Source: Planctomycetota bacterium
GTDB taxonomy: Bacteria > Planctomycetota > SZUA-567 > H5-PLA8
Direction of reading: 5' to 3'
NCBI GenBank assembly: GCA_015075375.1
Contig: JABTUM010000003.1
Coordinates: 310,001-374,000 of the forward strand
Length of the DNA stretch: 64,000 bases
Shown: piece after piece, positions 7,288-15,687 of the stretch
Layout of the letters: every line of letters begins with the position of its first letter
How positions within the stretch are numbered: position 1 is the first letter of the stretch
The notes under the pieces: generated by a model
What the model was told of the DNA's origin: nothing
Database searches by the model: none
What the model saw: the letters and a program-made list of their open reading frames with translations, nothing else
Translations under genes and position numbers: made by a program

Positions 7288-9987
7288 GTGAATTATCCTG
7301 CTAGTGATATGAGCGAAGCGCGCCCCGATCCCGATGCTCTGCTGGCCACGGTCCAGGCCCAGGAGTCCGCCAACCGTCGTGGACGCCTGAAGGTGTTCTT
7401 AGGCGCGTGCGCCGGCGTGGGCAAGACTTACGCGATGCTGGAGGCGGCACAGAAGAAGAAACGCGATGGCTTCGAAATTGTCGTTGGAATCGTCGAGACG
7501 CACGGAAGAAAGGAAACCGAGGCCTTGTTGCAGGGGCTGGAACGCCTGCCGCCTCTCACGATGGAATATCGTGGCGCAAGACTGAATGAATTCGATCTGG
7601 AAGGCGCCCTTAAACGCAAGCCCGCCCTGATCCTGGTAGACGAACTCGCCCATACCAACGTGCCCGGTTGCAGGCACGCCAAGCGCTGGCAGGACGTGGA
7701 AATGCTTCTGGATGCCGGCATGGACGTCTTCACTACTGTGAATGTCCAACACTTGGAGAGCCAAAACGACGTCGTGGCTCAGATCACCGGCATCGTGGTG
7801 CGCGAAACCGTGCCTGACCGGATCATCGAGCAAGCTTCGGAAATCGAAGTGGTGGACATCCCACCGGACGAACTCCTCCAGCGCCTCAAAGAGGGAAGGG
7901 TTTATGTCCCGGAACAAGCGGAAAGGGCCTCGGAGAACTTCTTCAAGAAAGGCACGTTGATCGCCCTGCGCCAGCTCGCGCTTCGCGTGACGGCTGACCG
8001 CGTGGACCGGCAGATGTTGGCCTTCCGCGACATGGAGGCCATCCGAGAGCCGTGGCCGATCGCTGAACGCATCGTCGTCTGCGTAGGGCCAAGTCCCACT
8101 TCAGCCGACGTCATTCGGGCCGCCAAGCGCCTGGCGACGCGGCTGCGCGCGCAGTGGGTCGTCGCTTACGTCGAGACGCCCCAGGCCACGCATTTGCCGC
8201 AAGCAGCCCGGGAGCGCGTCTTGCAGCACCTGCGTTTGGCCGAACAGCTTGGCGCGGAATCGGTGACGTTGAGCGGCCATAGCGTAAACGAGACCATCGC
8301 GAAATACGCGAAGGAGCGCAACGCGACCAAAATCGTCATCGGCAAACCGGTATGGCGTACCTGGCGCGACATCCTCTTCGGTTCCCAAGTGGACCAACTG
8401 GTCCGGCGCAGCGGCGACGTGGACGTATACGTAATCCGAGGAGAGCAAGGTACCACAGAAGAACGTGTACATAGGGGGCTGCGCCGCACAAGCTCCTGGG
8501 GAGCCTACGGCTGGAGTCTGGCCGTTGTGTTGCTCTGCACCTTAACGGCACGCTTGATGTTCGGACTCTTCAATCCCGTCAATCTGGTCATGATGTATCT
8601 CGCCGGCGTCGTATTGGTGGCTACACGCTTTGGGCGCGGTCCGTCCATTCTCGCCTCCATACTGAGTGTCGCTGCCTTCGATGTTTTCTTCGTTCCGCCG
8701 TACCTGACCCTCGCCGTTGCGGACACCGAGTACCTGTTGACGTTTACTGTTCTGCTGATTACAGCGCTGCTGGTCAGCGGCCTGACCAATCGCGTGCGTA
8801 GCCAGGCGGATTCCGCCGTGGAGCGCGAGCGGCGCACGGCAGCCTTGTACGCGCTCAGCCGCGAACTGGCCGGCGCTGGCGATTTCCAGACGATCATGGA
8901 AGTCGTCCAGCGCAATCTGAATGAGTTATTCCGCGTCCAGACCGTCTTCTGGCTGCCCGACAAGGACGGAACGCTCCGGCCGGGTCTAAACTCAAAAGTC
9001 GAAGAAACAGCGGCGGGAGTCGCCAGGTGGGTCTTCGATCATCGGCAGCGCGCCGGCTTGGGCACCACGACTCTGCCGGCTTCCCCCTTCCTGTTCATGC
9101 CGCTCATGGCCTCCAACCAGATTTTGGGGGTCCTGGCCGTGAAGCCGTTGGATGGGGGCAGCGAGTTCAATGCCAGCCAGGGTTTCCTGTTGGACACGCT
9201 GGTCACGCAGGCGGCCATGGCCTTGGAGCGGGAACAGCTTGTTCGAAGGAGCAATCAGGCGCAGGTGGAGGTAGAGACCGAACGACTGCGCAATGCGCTG
9301 CTGAGTTCCGTGTCCCACGATCTGCGGACGCCCCTGGCGGCGATCAAATCGGCAAGCAGCCTTCTGGCGAGCGCGCCCGATCTGAACGATGTGCTAAGGC
9401 ACGAACTGATCGAGGGCATCCACGAGGAAGCCGACTATATCAACCGGCTGGTTGGGAACCTGCTGGAGATGACGCGCCTGGAGGCCGGCGCCATCACCGT
9501 GAAAAAAGAATGGCAGCCGATCGAAGAAGTAGTCGGCGCGGTGGTGAACTTGCTAGGTTCCCGATTGGCCAGTCGGCCGTTCCGTGTCGAGATACCCGAC
9601 GATTGTCCCATGCTCCCGATGGACGGCGTGCTCATTCAGCAGGTGCTTTTCAACCTTCTGGAGAATGCGATCAAGTACACGCCGCCGCAATCGCCCATCG
9701 AGTTGAAGGTCACCAAGGGGGTAGAGGAGGTTACGATTGATATCCTCGACCGCGGCCCTGGCCTGAAGGCCGGTGAGGAAGGCCGCATCTTCGAGAAGTT
9801 TTATCGCGCCAACTCGGACGCCAAACGCGGTGGCGTGGGACTGGGCTTGACGATCTGCAAGGGTATTGTGAGCATCCACGGAGGCAGGATTTGGGCGGAG
9901 AACCGTCCCGGGGGCGGCGCGGCCTTCCGCTTCACGCTGCCCGTCGAAGGCCAGGCGCCTTCGGTGGACCAACCGTCTGCAACGTGA
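7288..9987 (+). CDS. kdpD: Sensor histidine kinase KdpD
   Basis: KdpD senses low potassium/osmotic stress and phosphorylates KdpE. The 899-residue protein has the full KdpD layout: N-terminal KdpD domain with the Walker-like Gly-Ala-Cys-Ala-Gly-Val-Gly-Lys-Thr at 39-47, a UspA-like domain (about 250-375), four membrane helices (about 400-500), a GAF-like region, HisKA with Ser-His-Asp-Leu-Arg-Thr-Pro (His677), and an ATPase domain with Asn-Ala-Ile-Lys-Tyr, Asp-Arg-Gly-Pro-Gly and Gly-Leu-Gly-Leu. The start is uncertain: GTG 7288 or ATG 7309 (matching the usual Met...Arg-Pro-Asp-Pro-Asp beginning); neither has a clear ribosome binding site. Confidence 0.95.
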   Translation: MNYPASDMSEARPDPDALLATVQAQESANRRGRLKVFLGACAGVGKTYAMLEAAQKKKRDGFEIVVGIVETHGRKETEALLQGLERLPPLTMEYRGARLNEFDLEGALKRKPALILVDELAHTNVPGCRHAKRWQDVEMLLDAGMDVFTTVNVQHLESQNDVVAQITGIVVRETVPDRIIEQASEIEVVDIPPDELLQRLKEGRVYVPEQAERASENFFKKGTLIALRQLALRVTADRVDRQMLAFRDMEAIREPWPIAERIVVCVGPSPTSADVIRAAKRLATRLRAQWVVAYVETPQATHLPQAARERVLQHLRLAEQLGAESVTLSGHSVNETIAKYAKERNATKIVIGKPVWRTWRDILFGSQVDQLVRRSGDVDVYVIRGEQGTTEERVHRGLRRTSSWGAYGWSLAVVLLCTLTARLMFGLFNPVNLVMMYLAGVVLVATRFGRGPSILASILSVAAFDVFFVPPYLTLAVADTEYLLTFTVLLITALLVSGLTNRVRSQADSAVERERRTAALYALSRELAGAGDFQTIMEVVQRNLNELFRVQTVFWLPDKDGTLRPGLNSKVEETAAGVARWVFDHRQRAGLGTTTLPASPFLFMPLMASNQILGVLAVKPLDGGSEFNASQGFLLDTLVTQAAMALEREQLVRRSNQAQVEVETERLRNALLSSVSHDLRTPLAAIKSASSLLASAPDLNDVLRHELIEGIHEEADYINRLVGNLLEMTRLEAGAITVKKEWQPIEEVVGAVVNLLGSRLASRPFRVEIPDDCPMLPMDGVLIQQVLFNLLENAIKYTPPQSPIELKVTKGVEEVTIDILDRGPGLKAGEEGRIFEKFYRANSDAKRGGVGLGLTICKGIVSIHGGRIWAENRPGGGAAFRFTLPVEGQAPSVDQPSAT

Positions 9988-9998
9988 GGGCTAAGGGC

Positions 9999-10700
9999 AT
10001 GGCAGCCACCCAACCGTTGCTCCTCGTTGTCGAAGACGATCCTAAGCTGAGGCGTTACTTGCAGATCAGCCTTGGCCAGGAAGGTTATCGGCTCGCCGAG
10101 GCCGCCACGGGCGAAGAGGGCATCGCGCAGGTCGCCGCGCACAACCCGGATTTGGTGGTGCTCGATCTCGGCCTTCCGGATCTGGACGGGGGCGAGGTCA
10201 TCCGACGTATTCGCGAATGGTCCGAGACTCCCATTATTATCCTGTCTGCACGTGACCAGGAGCGCGACAAGGTCGCCGCGCTCGACGCCGGCGCCGACGA
10301 CTATCTCACCAAGCCCTTCGGCAATGCAGAACTGCTCGCACGCATACGCGTGGCCTTGCGCCACGTGTCAAAGGATCAGGGGCAGGCTGAATCCGTGTTC
10401 AAGACCGGCGACCTAGAGGTGGACTTGGCGGCTCGCGTGGTCAAGCTGGCCGGGAAAGAAATCCACCTGACACCGATCGAGTACAAATTACTCACTACGC
10501 TGATTACACACGCAGACAAAGTAGTTACGCACGGTCAACTGCTGCGGAAGGTTTGGGGCCCCAACGCCGAACTCGAGAACCATTACCTGCGTGTTTACAT
10601 GAACCAGTTGCGGAAGAAACTCGAACCCGAACCGGCAATGCCTAGATTTCTGCTGACCGAACCTGGCGTGGGATACAGGCTGAAATTGTCGTTACAGTAG
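9999..10700 (+). CDS. kdpE: Response regulator KdpE
   Basis: This 233-residue OmpR/PhoB-type regulator starts at ATG 9999, 11 bases after the kdpD stop, so the two are co-transcribed. The receiver domain has acidic Glu12-Asp13-Asp14, the phospho-acceptor Asp56 in Val-Leu-Asp-Leu-Gly-Leu-Pro-Asp, and Lys in Leu-Thr-Lys-Pro-Phe. The C-terminal winged helix carries Leu-Thr-Pro-Ile-Glu-Tyr-Lys-Leu and ends in Gly-Val-Gly-Tyr-Arg-Leu. It should activate the kdpF/A promoter upstream, although I could not pinpoint its binding site. Confidence 0.96.
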   Translation: MAATQPLLLVVEDDPKLRRYLQISLGQEGYRLAEAATGEEGIAQVAAHNPDLVVLDLGLPDLDGGEVIRRIREWSETPIIILSARDQERDKVAALDAGADDYLTKPFGNAELLARIRVALRHVSKDQGQAESVFKTGDLEVDLAARVVKLAGKEIHLTPIEYKLLTTLITHADKVVTHGQLLRKVWGPNAELENHYLRVYMNQLRKKLEPEPAMPRFLLTEPGVGYRLKLSLQ

Positions 10701-10713
10701 CTTTTGCGAAGAA

Positions 10714-10734
10714 GGTGTGCTCATAGCGTGCACC
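10714..10734. repeat. Dyad repeat flanking the kdp locus, right copy
   Basis: GGTGTGCTCATAGCGTGCACC recurs at 957-975 in a form two bases shorter. The two copies are in the same orientation on either side of the kdp genes. Confidence 0.4.
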
Positions 10735-10796
10735 CAGCCGATTCGAAATCCTCATAAAGAATTGCGCAGAATGGCGTCTGCTGATTTGTGACGGCT

Positions 10797-10819
10797 TTCG
10801 ATTCCCGACGTCTCCACTA
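10797..10819 (+). repeat. ssrA 3'-end-like repeat, copy 3
   Basis: TTCGATTCCCGACGTCTCCA plus CTA matches the tmRNA 3' terminus at 784-806 in 20 of 23 positions. No tmRNA body precedes it, so it is a displaced 3'-end fragment as left by integration into ssrA. It lies about 100 bases after kdpE. Confidence 0.6.
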
Positions 10820-11195
10820 CCTTTGCAGACAGACTAGAAATGCAGGTCGTGGGAATCTCTTGCCTTGGGGATCACTCGCATTCTTTAGATGACCTAGCCG
10901 GTCAATTTCAAAAGTCATATCGGCCCCTTAGCAGAAAGGCCGTGGAAGCCTTCGGCTCGCTTTGCCATACCGACGTGCTTCTCGCCCTTTGCGTTGCTTT
11001 AGACCCCGTCCGAAATCGTGCCGCCCTCAGCATTGGCAAGAAACTAACCCAAAGAACTCGGCCTTATATTCGTCCAAACGGATGCTCTGTTTAAGATTTT
11101 ATGATCCTAAAACTGTTTTCGTGAGATCATTCTTGCGTCGTGCATTCCGATAGGATTATATTCGGCCACCTGGTTCATAGATGCCAGTTTAAAGG
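10820..11195. other. Intergenic stretch after the kdp locus
   Basis: No gene that I can support. A frame open from 10840 to 11094 has no ribosome binding site and an unremarkable product. Base composition is visibly more AT-rich near 11090-11190, which probably holds the promoter of the protease gene. Confidence 0.35.
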
Positions 11196-12080
11196 ATGGA
11201 TTGGAACACTATGCGAAATCGTAGTTTACGCACGCTGAGTTTAGTTTTGGCTTTACTTGCTGTAGAAGTGCTAACCAATGAAGTACTTGAAGCAGTGGAG
11301 ATTTTTCCCGCCCCGCCTGAGGCCCTAACATTAGAGCGACTTCGGTCGACCACCTTACGTCTAAGAAGGAGGCGGCGTGAGGGTGAGTATGTTTATACGG
11401 AGCATGGTTCTGCCTTTGGAGTGGACCTGAGCGGGTTTGGAGTATCGGCGCCGCGATACTTGCTGACGGCGGCGCATTGCGTGCTCGCTGCGGACGGGAA
11501 GCCTCATGCTTCGGGCGAACTTCTGGTAGAGCTGGCGCCGCCGCGGCGTGTGGTGGAAAGCGCGAATACCGTAGCGACTCCCGCGAAAGTCTCCCCGGAC
11601 GCCGCTACTTCGAAGGCAAGCATCGTAGACTTGGAGCAGCTGCCTGACGACATCTCGCGGTACGACGGGACTTGGGCCAAGTGTGCGGTGTTGGCGGTGG
11701 ACCGCAAAAACGATCTTTGTCTGCTGCGTTGCGAATCGGAACTCCCGGTGCTTTCACGCCTCGAAGCACCTAAAGATGATCTTGAGGCCGGCGCCGAGTT
11801 GATGGTGGTGGGGTGTCCTTCTGGGGTTCTGCCCAAAATCAGCCCGGGAACGCTAAAGGCGAAGGATCTGCCGCAGTACGATCGCTTGTGGATGGCCGAA
11901 GCCGAGTTCGACCACGGCAATTCCGGCGGTCCGGTATTCAAGCGCGAAACCGGCCAGTTTCTTGGAGTGGCCGTGGCTGGAATCCCAACCGAGGAAGGTA
12001 CCTTTAATCATCGTATTGCGTTATTCGTGCCGCGAAGCACGGTGCTTGAGTTCGTGAAACTTCACGCGCCAAAACCTTAA
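11196..12080 (+). CDS. Secreted trypsin-like serine protease
   Basis: This is a chymotrypsin-fold (S1-type) serine endopeptidase, likely exported: residues 10-27 are hydrophobic like a signal sequence. The catalytic triad is visible: His94 in Leu-Leu-Thr-Ala-Ala-His-Cys, Asp173 in Lys-Asn-Asp-Leu-Cys-Leu-Leu, and Ser243 in His-Gly-Asn-Ser-Gly-Gly-Pro-Val. The C-terminal Leu-Gly-Val-Ala-Val-Ala-Gly-Ile also fits. There is no PDZ domain, so it is not a DegP/HtrA. ATG 11211 is an alternative start giving a more typical basic signal-peptide N terminus. An Arg-rich run (residues 55-61) follows the signal region. Confidence 0.85.
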   Translation: MDWNTMRNRSLRTLSLVLALLAVEVLTNEVLEAVEIFPAPPEALTLERLRSTTLRLRRRRREGEYVYTEHGSAFGVDLSGFGVSAPRYLLTAAHCVLAADGKPHASGELLVELAPPRRVVESANTVATPAKVSPDAATSKASIVDLEQLPDDISRYDGTWAKCAVLAVDRKNDLCLLRCESELPVLSRLEAPKDDLEAGAELMVVGCPSGVLPKISPGTLKAKDLPQYDRLWMAEAEFDHGNSGGPVFKRETGQFLGVAVAGIPTEEGTFNHRIALFVPRSTVLEFVKLHAPKP

Positions 12081-12123
12081 GCGCGTACGATTCCTAGCCG
12101 GTTTTTCTAACCGTCCAAACGAC

Positions 12124-12156
12124 CCGCACGGACAGGCTGTTCGCCTGCCCGTGCGG
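12124..12156. terminator. Hairpin between convergent genes
   Basis: A 14-bp stem (12124-12137 with 12143-12156, one G-U) and a 5-base loop lie between the converging protease and lipoprotein genes. There is no long T run on either side, so a bidirectional terminator is plausible but not certain. Confidence 0.55.
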
Positions 12157-12184
12157 AACCGCGCGCTGCCGCGGCAAGTTGGCG

Positions 12185-12703
12185 TTACATATTCACGCTC
12201 GAGTCTTCCTTTTTCTGCGTTTCCTGCGGGCCGGCATCGCCGACGGCGCCATCCTTCATTGCCGCGATGGCAGAGTGGTACAGATCGTCCAGATCCTTTA
12301 CGGCCAGCTTCATGTGCTCCTTGAAGCTCGACCATTCATCCGTGGTAGAGGCTTGAACGTGGTTCAGTCGATCCTCGGCACTTCGAATCCCGCTCTTGAG
12401 GTCCGCCACGACCCGTTCGTATTCCAACTTAACTTTCTCCTTCGAAGCATCGAAGGTGGGCTTAAGCTCGTCGACCTTTCGCTTCAGGTCGTCCAAGTGC
12501 TCTCTGGTCGATCGCATCCATTCCTCCTTTTCATTCTGGGGCTGGCTCGAGTTTCCGCCATCCGCCGCGCGAACCTCCTTGTCGCTTTCGCCGGATGGCG
12601 TCTTGCCCGTCCGGTCCTGCGTTCGCTCCGGCCCTGGCGAGCATCCCGCCAACACCAAGGCCAACCCGGCTAACGGGAGGACGATTCCAGTTCCGATTCG
12701 CAT
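12185..12703 (-). CDS. Coiled-coil lipoprotein
   Basis: The start at 12703 follows AAAGGAG and gives a lipoprotein signal: hydrophobic stretch, then Leu-Val-Leu-Ala-Gly-Cys at residues 16-21. After a polar linker (22-60), residues 62-150 are charged and heptad-like (repeated Lys/Glu/Leu), predicting a long coiled coil. The pattern resembles small stress-response coiled-coil proteins, but I cannot name a family. The gene follows the repeat-protein gene (12797-13774) on the same strand, possibly as one unit. It probably lies in the periplasm, anchored to a membrane. Confidence 0.7.
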   Translation of the reverse strand: MRIGTGIVLPLAGLALVLAGCSPGPERTQDRTGKTPSGESDKEVRAADGGNSSQPQNEKEEWMRSTREHLDDLKRKVDELKPTFDASKEKVKLEYERVVADLKSGIRSAEDRLNHVQASTTDEWSSFKEHMKLAVKDLDDLYHSAIAAMKDGAVGDAGPQETQKKEDSSVNM

Positions 12704-12796
12704 GACGTCGTGCTCCTTTCCTATATATGCCTTGTCGCGTTCACTCCGACGCGAGGCGGCCGGCATAGGCCGGCCGCCTACAGGACATGGCGCCCG

Positions 12797-13774
12797 TTAC
12801 TTGCCTTTGGGCGGCGGAGACTCGATACCCGGAATGTCGCCGTACTTGTCGGTGCAAACGGCGATCCCCGAATAGTCCCCCTTGGCATGCTTCACCCATA
12901 CCAAGCGTTCTTCCTGCTCCAGCACCTGCCGCGTAACCGTCTCGAACTTGGCCGGAATGCTGCGCTGGATGCTGCGCTCGGGTTCGATCAGGACCTGCTT
13001 CTCGACGGTCTCGAAGCGCGCGGGCACTGTGGTCCACTCGTACCGCTCGGGCTCCGTGCACACCACCTGCTCGACGGTTTTGAATTCCGCCGGGATCGCG
13101 ACCTTTTCCATGCGCGCCGGTTCGACGCAGTGGCGCACGGAAACGAGTTTCTTTTCAGCGGGCACCGTCTCTTCCTCGACTCTGGCCTCTTCGACCAGTT
13201 CCTGACGCGTCACCGTTTTGAACTCCGCGGGAATCCGAACCGTTTCGTAGCACTTGTGAATGCCTTCGCTGTGCACGACCCGGACCTCGGTCCGCTCGGG
13301 ACTCACCTCGATTCGTTCCGTTCGTGTTTCGTATTTTGCGGGGATCAAGCGCTGCTTGGTGTACGCCGGCCGCACCTCGATCTCCTTCTCGATTGTCTCG
13401 TACTTGGCTGGGATTTGCCGATAGGTGAATGCTTCCTCCTTTTCACAAACGGTCTGCTGCCGGGTCTCGAACTTCGCTGGGACAAGATGGGCCACTTTCT
13501 GTTCCGGCGCAACCATGACCTGTTCGGTCCTGGTCTCGTACTTGGCCGGAACGATCTCCGCATAACTCTGCTCGGGCCGCACCTCCACCTGCTCGGTGAC
13601 CGTCTTGATCACGGCAGGCCGGCATTCGAGGCACCAAACTTCGCCGGGCTCCGCAGCCGGCGGACCTTCGCCCTCGCGGAACGGCATTTCGACCGAGTCT
13701 TCGGCCATGATCGCAAACGCGCAGACCATCCCAATCAACGCGAGCGTACTCCGTGGTATACGATTGAGTCGCAT
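12797..13774 (-). CDS. Secreted protein of ten 23-residue tandem repeats
   Basis: The start at 13774 follows GGGAGGT. A signal peptide (about residues 1-24) precedes a body made almost wholly of a 23-residue unit with the pattern Pro-Ala-(Lys/Glu)-(Phe/Tyr)-(Glu/Lys)-Thr-(Val/Arg) followed by a beta-like Val/Glu stretch and Pro-Glu. I count ten consecutive units from about residue 53 to 297; the fifth has a 14-residue insert containing His-Lys-Cys. Six Cys are scattered through the repeats and flanks. The regular beta-rich unit suggests an elongated surface or periplasmic fibre. I do not recognise a function. The C terminus ends Pro-Pro-Pro-Lys-Gly-Lys. Confidence 0.75.
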   Translation of the reverse strand: MRLNRIPRSTLALIGMVCAFAIMAEDSVEMPFREGEGPPAAEPGEVWCLECRPAVIKTVTEQVEVRPEQSYAEIVPAKYETRTEQVMVAPEQKVAHLVPAKFETRQQTVCEKEEAFTYRQIPAKYETIEKEIEVRPAYTKQRLIPAKYETRTERIEVSPERTEVRVVHSEGIHKCYETVRIPAEFKTVTRQELVEEARVEEETVPAEKKLVSVRHCVEPARMEKVAIPAEFKTVEQVVCTEPERYEWTTVPARFETVEKQVLIEPERSIQRSIPAKFETVTRQVLEQEERLVWVKHAKGDYSGIAVCTDKYGDIPGIESPPPKGK

Positions 13775-14144
13775 GAGATGAACCTCCCATGGATTTCCAA
13801 TAGAACGGCAAAAACGGCTACACCTAAACACCCGAACATGGTTCAGCCTTTAACGATCACGAGCCATCCATTCCTCCTTCCACATTCGATTCCACACGAT
13901 TGAAAAGCCTCACACAGCCTTAGGCTGAAGATGTGCGAATCCCAAGCCAATGGATACGGAGGACGATGCCATGCGCGTAAATGCCGGGTGCCGAGTTAAT
14001 CGATAGCAGGCCAACGAATTGGGCGTCTGGCGGCAATGCGGCGGTGCGTTCGATATTCGGAGCACCGTCCGAAAATCGGCTACTAAAATGCCCAGCGGGA
14101 GGTCATCGGCGCGCGTTTGAGTCGTTTACGAATTTTACGCCTTC
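13775..14144. other. Gap without a recognised gene
   Basis: This 370-base stretch lies between the start of the repeat-protein gene and the end of the TPR lipoprotein gene, both on the minus strand, so it should hold the promoter of the former and the end of the secretion operon. I see no strong hairpin or coding frame. Confidence 0.35.
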
Positions 14145-15641
14145 TTAGGGCGAAGGCGGAAGACCTGCTTTGACGCGGGCCAGTTCGAGGCGTTGCTCGG
14201 AGGCTTGAACCAGTTTTTCACGTCCGACATGCTTAGCGTATCGAAACTCGTTGCTTAGGCATTCGACCAATCCTTCGTAGTCCCCGGCTTCGGCCATTAG
14301 TTGCTGCGCTTGATGCAAGCCCGCGAGGCCAGCGGTTTCGTCGCCCAGCATCAAATGGCAGAGGGCGAGATCGGCGACCGCTTGCGCGCGGCCGCTTTGT
14401 GCGGACGGGAATCCCTCCAACGCGCGCTTGAGCAGCGCTCCAGCTTCGCGCGGCTCGCCGGCTTCGAGGCGCAGCGCGCCCAGGAGCGCCAATGCTTGTG
14501 CGCGGGAAGCTCCCTTGTCCCCTGCGGCCAATCCGGCCAAAAGGGTCTGTGCCGGTCCGCGCTGGCGCAACGCCAGCAACGTGCGGGCCTGCCCGAGTCT
14601 GGCCTTGGAGATCGCACCTTCATCTTGGCCCGAAACGGCTTCTGCTTGCGAATAGGCGAGCAGCGCGGGTTGCATTTCATTGCGTGCGAATCTCATGGCG
14701 CCCAGAGTTTGCCAAGGCCACGCCTCGGAGGATTCGGCGGCTCCGGGCCATGCAAGCGAGCCAGGACGTTGCGCCAGCGCCTGCTCCCAAAGCAAAGGAT
14801 CATTTACGGAAAGCAGCGCGCGCGCAGCAGCCTGCCAGGCGTTCGCGCGCGCGGGCTCATCGCCCATGCGGCGCGCCGATTCAGCTTCAATCAGCGCCAT
14901 CTCGGCATCCAGATGCGGCTGTCCTCCACAGGCTTCACGCGCGGCACCGATCGCTTCGCGAGCGGCGGCGGTACGCTCAAGCACCAGCAGTGCCGAGGCA
15001 TGCAAGCGGTACGCCTCGGCACAAGCGGCGCCGCCGGCATACCCCGCACCGACCGCAAGCGCCTTCGCGCGATCTGGAAGATTCGAAGCTGCAACCGCTT
15101 CAAATCGCCCTTCGGCCAAGTCGCGAAGCGCGAGGGCGAGTGTGCGGTCGAATGCATCGTACCCGTCGCCTCCGGCCAATCGTCCTTCCAGCCACGCATG
15201 CATGCGTGCGGCGGGAATCTCGGGCGCGAAGATACCGTCGTAAGCGGCGGCCAACGCCTGCAACACTTGCGGAGAGGCAGTAGCCGGAAGCGGGGCGCGC
15301 AGAAGATCTCGGATTCCGTCGGGATAGCGTGCCACCAAAGGACGAATTGCTTGGATCTGACGGCGCGCCAAAAGATCCTGAGCTTGGGCGAGTAGTTGCT
15401 CGGGCTTAAGGACCGCGCCACGCAATGGATCGGCCGCGATGCGTCCGCCGCTGACTTGAACCTGCTTGGTGCGCTCCGAGGCCTCCGGCTCGCGCTTCTG
15501 CGATTCGGCGGTTTGCCTGATTGGAGGCTCGACAATGGCCGGGCGAAACGGCTCGCTGCGCATTCCGGTGCGGTAAATGTTCGAAGAGGTACCGCATCCG
15601 GCCAGGAGCATCAGGGCGCCGGCAAGGACTGGCATGCGCAT
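14145..15641 (-). CDS. TPR-type lipoprotein, end of secretion operon
   Basis: Start 15641 follows AAGGAG. The N terminus is a lipoprotein signal (Leu-Ala-Gly-Ala-Leu-Met-Leu-Leu-Ala-Gly-Cys-Gly, Cys about 16). The rest of the 498 residues is Ala/Leu-rich helical repeats of TPR/Sel1 character, for example Ala-Leu-Leu-Gly-Ala-Leu-Arg-Leu-Glu-Ala-Gly-Glu. It is the last gene of the secretion/pilus operon, 46 bases after the secretin. By analogy with the lipoproteins that pilot secretins (PilF/PilW, GspS), it may help place the secretin in the outer membrane; that role is inferred from position. Confidence 0.7.
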   Translation of the reverse strand: MRMPVLAGALMLLAGCGTSSNIYRTGMRSEPFRPAIVEPPIRQTAESQKREPEASERTKQVQVSGGRIAADPLRGAVLKPEQLLAQAQDLLARRQIQAIRPLVARYPDGIRDLLRAPLPATASPQVLQALAAAYDGIFAPEIPAARMHAWLEGRLAGGDGYDAFDRTLALALRDLAEGRFEAVAASNLPDRAKALAVGAGYAGGAACAEAYRLHASALLVLERTAAAREAIGAAREACGGQPHLDAEMALIEAESARRMGDEPARANAWQAAARALLSVNDPLLWEQALAQRPGSLAWPGAAESSEAWPWQTLGAMRFARNEMQPALLAYSQAEAVSGQDEGAISKARLGQARTLLALRQRGPAQTLLAGLAAGDKGASRAQALALLGALRLEAGEPREAGALLKRALEGFPSAQSGRAQAVADLALCHLMLGDETAGLAGLHQAQQLMAEAGDYEGLVECLSNEFRYAKHVGREKLVQASEQRLELARVKAGLPPSP

Positions 15642-15687
15642 TTTATACTCCTTGAAGCCAACACGATCCGCTCTCATCTCATGCTTC

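Noticed and set aside
10840..11094. 84-codon frame between kdpE and the protease
   Set aside because: No ribosome binding site, no hydrophobic or domain pattern.
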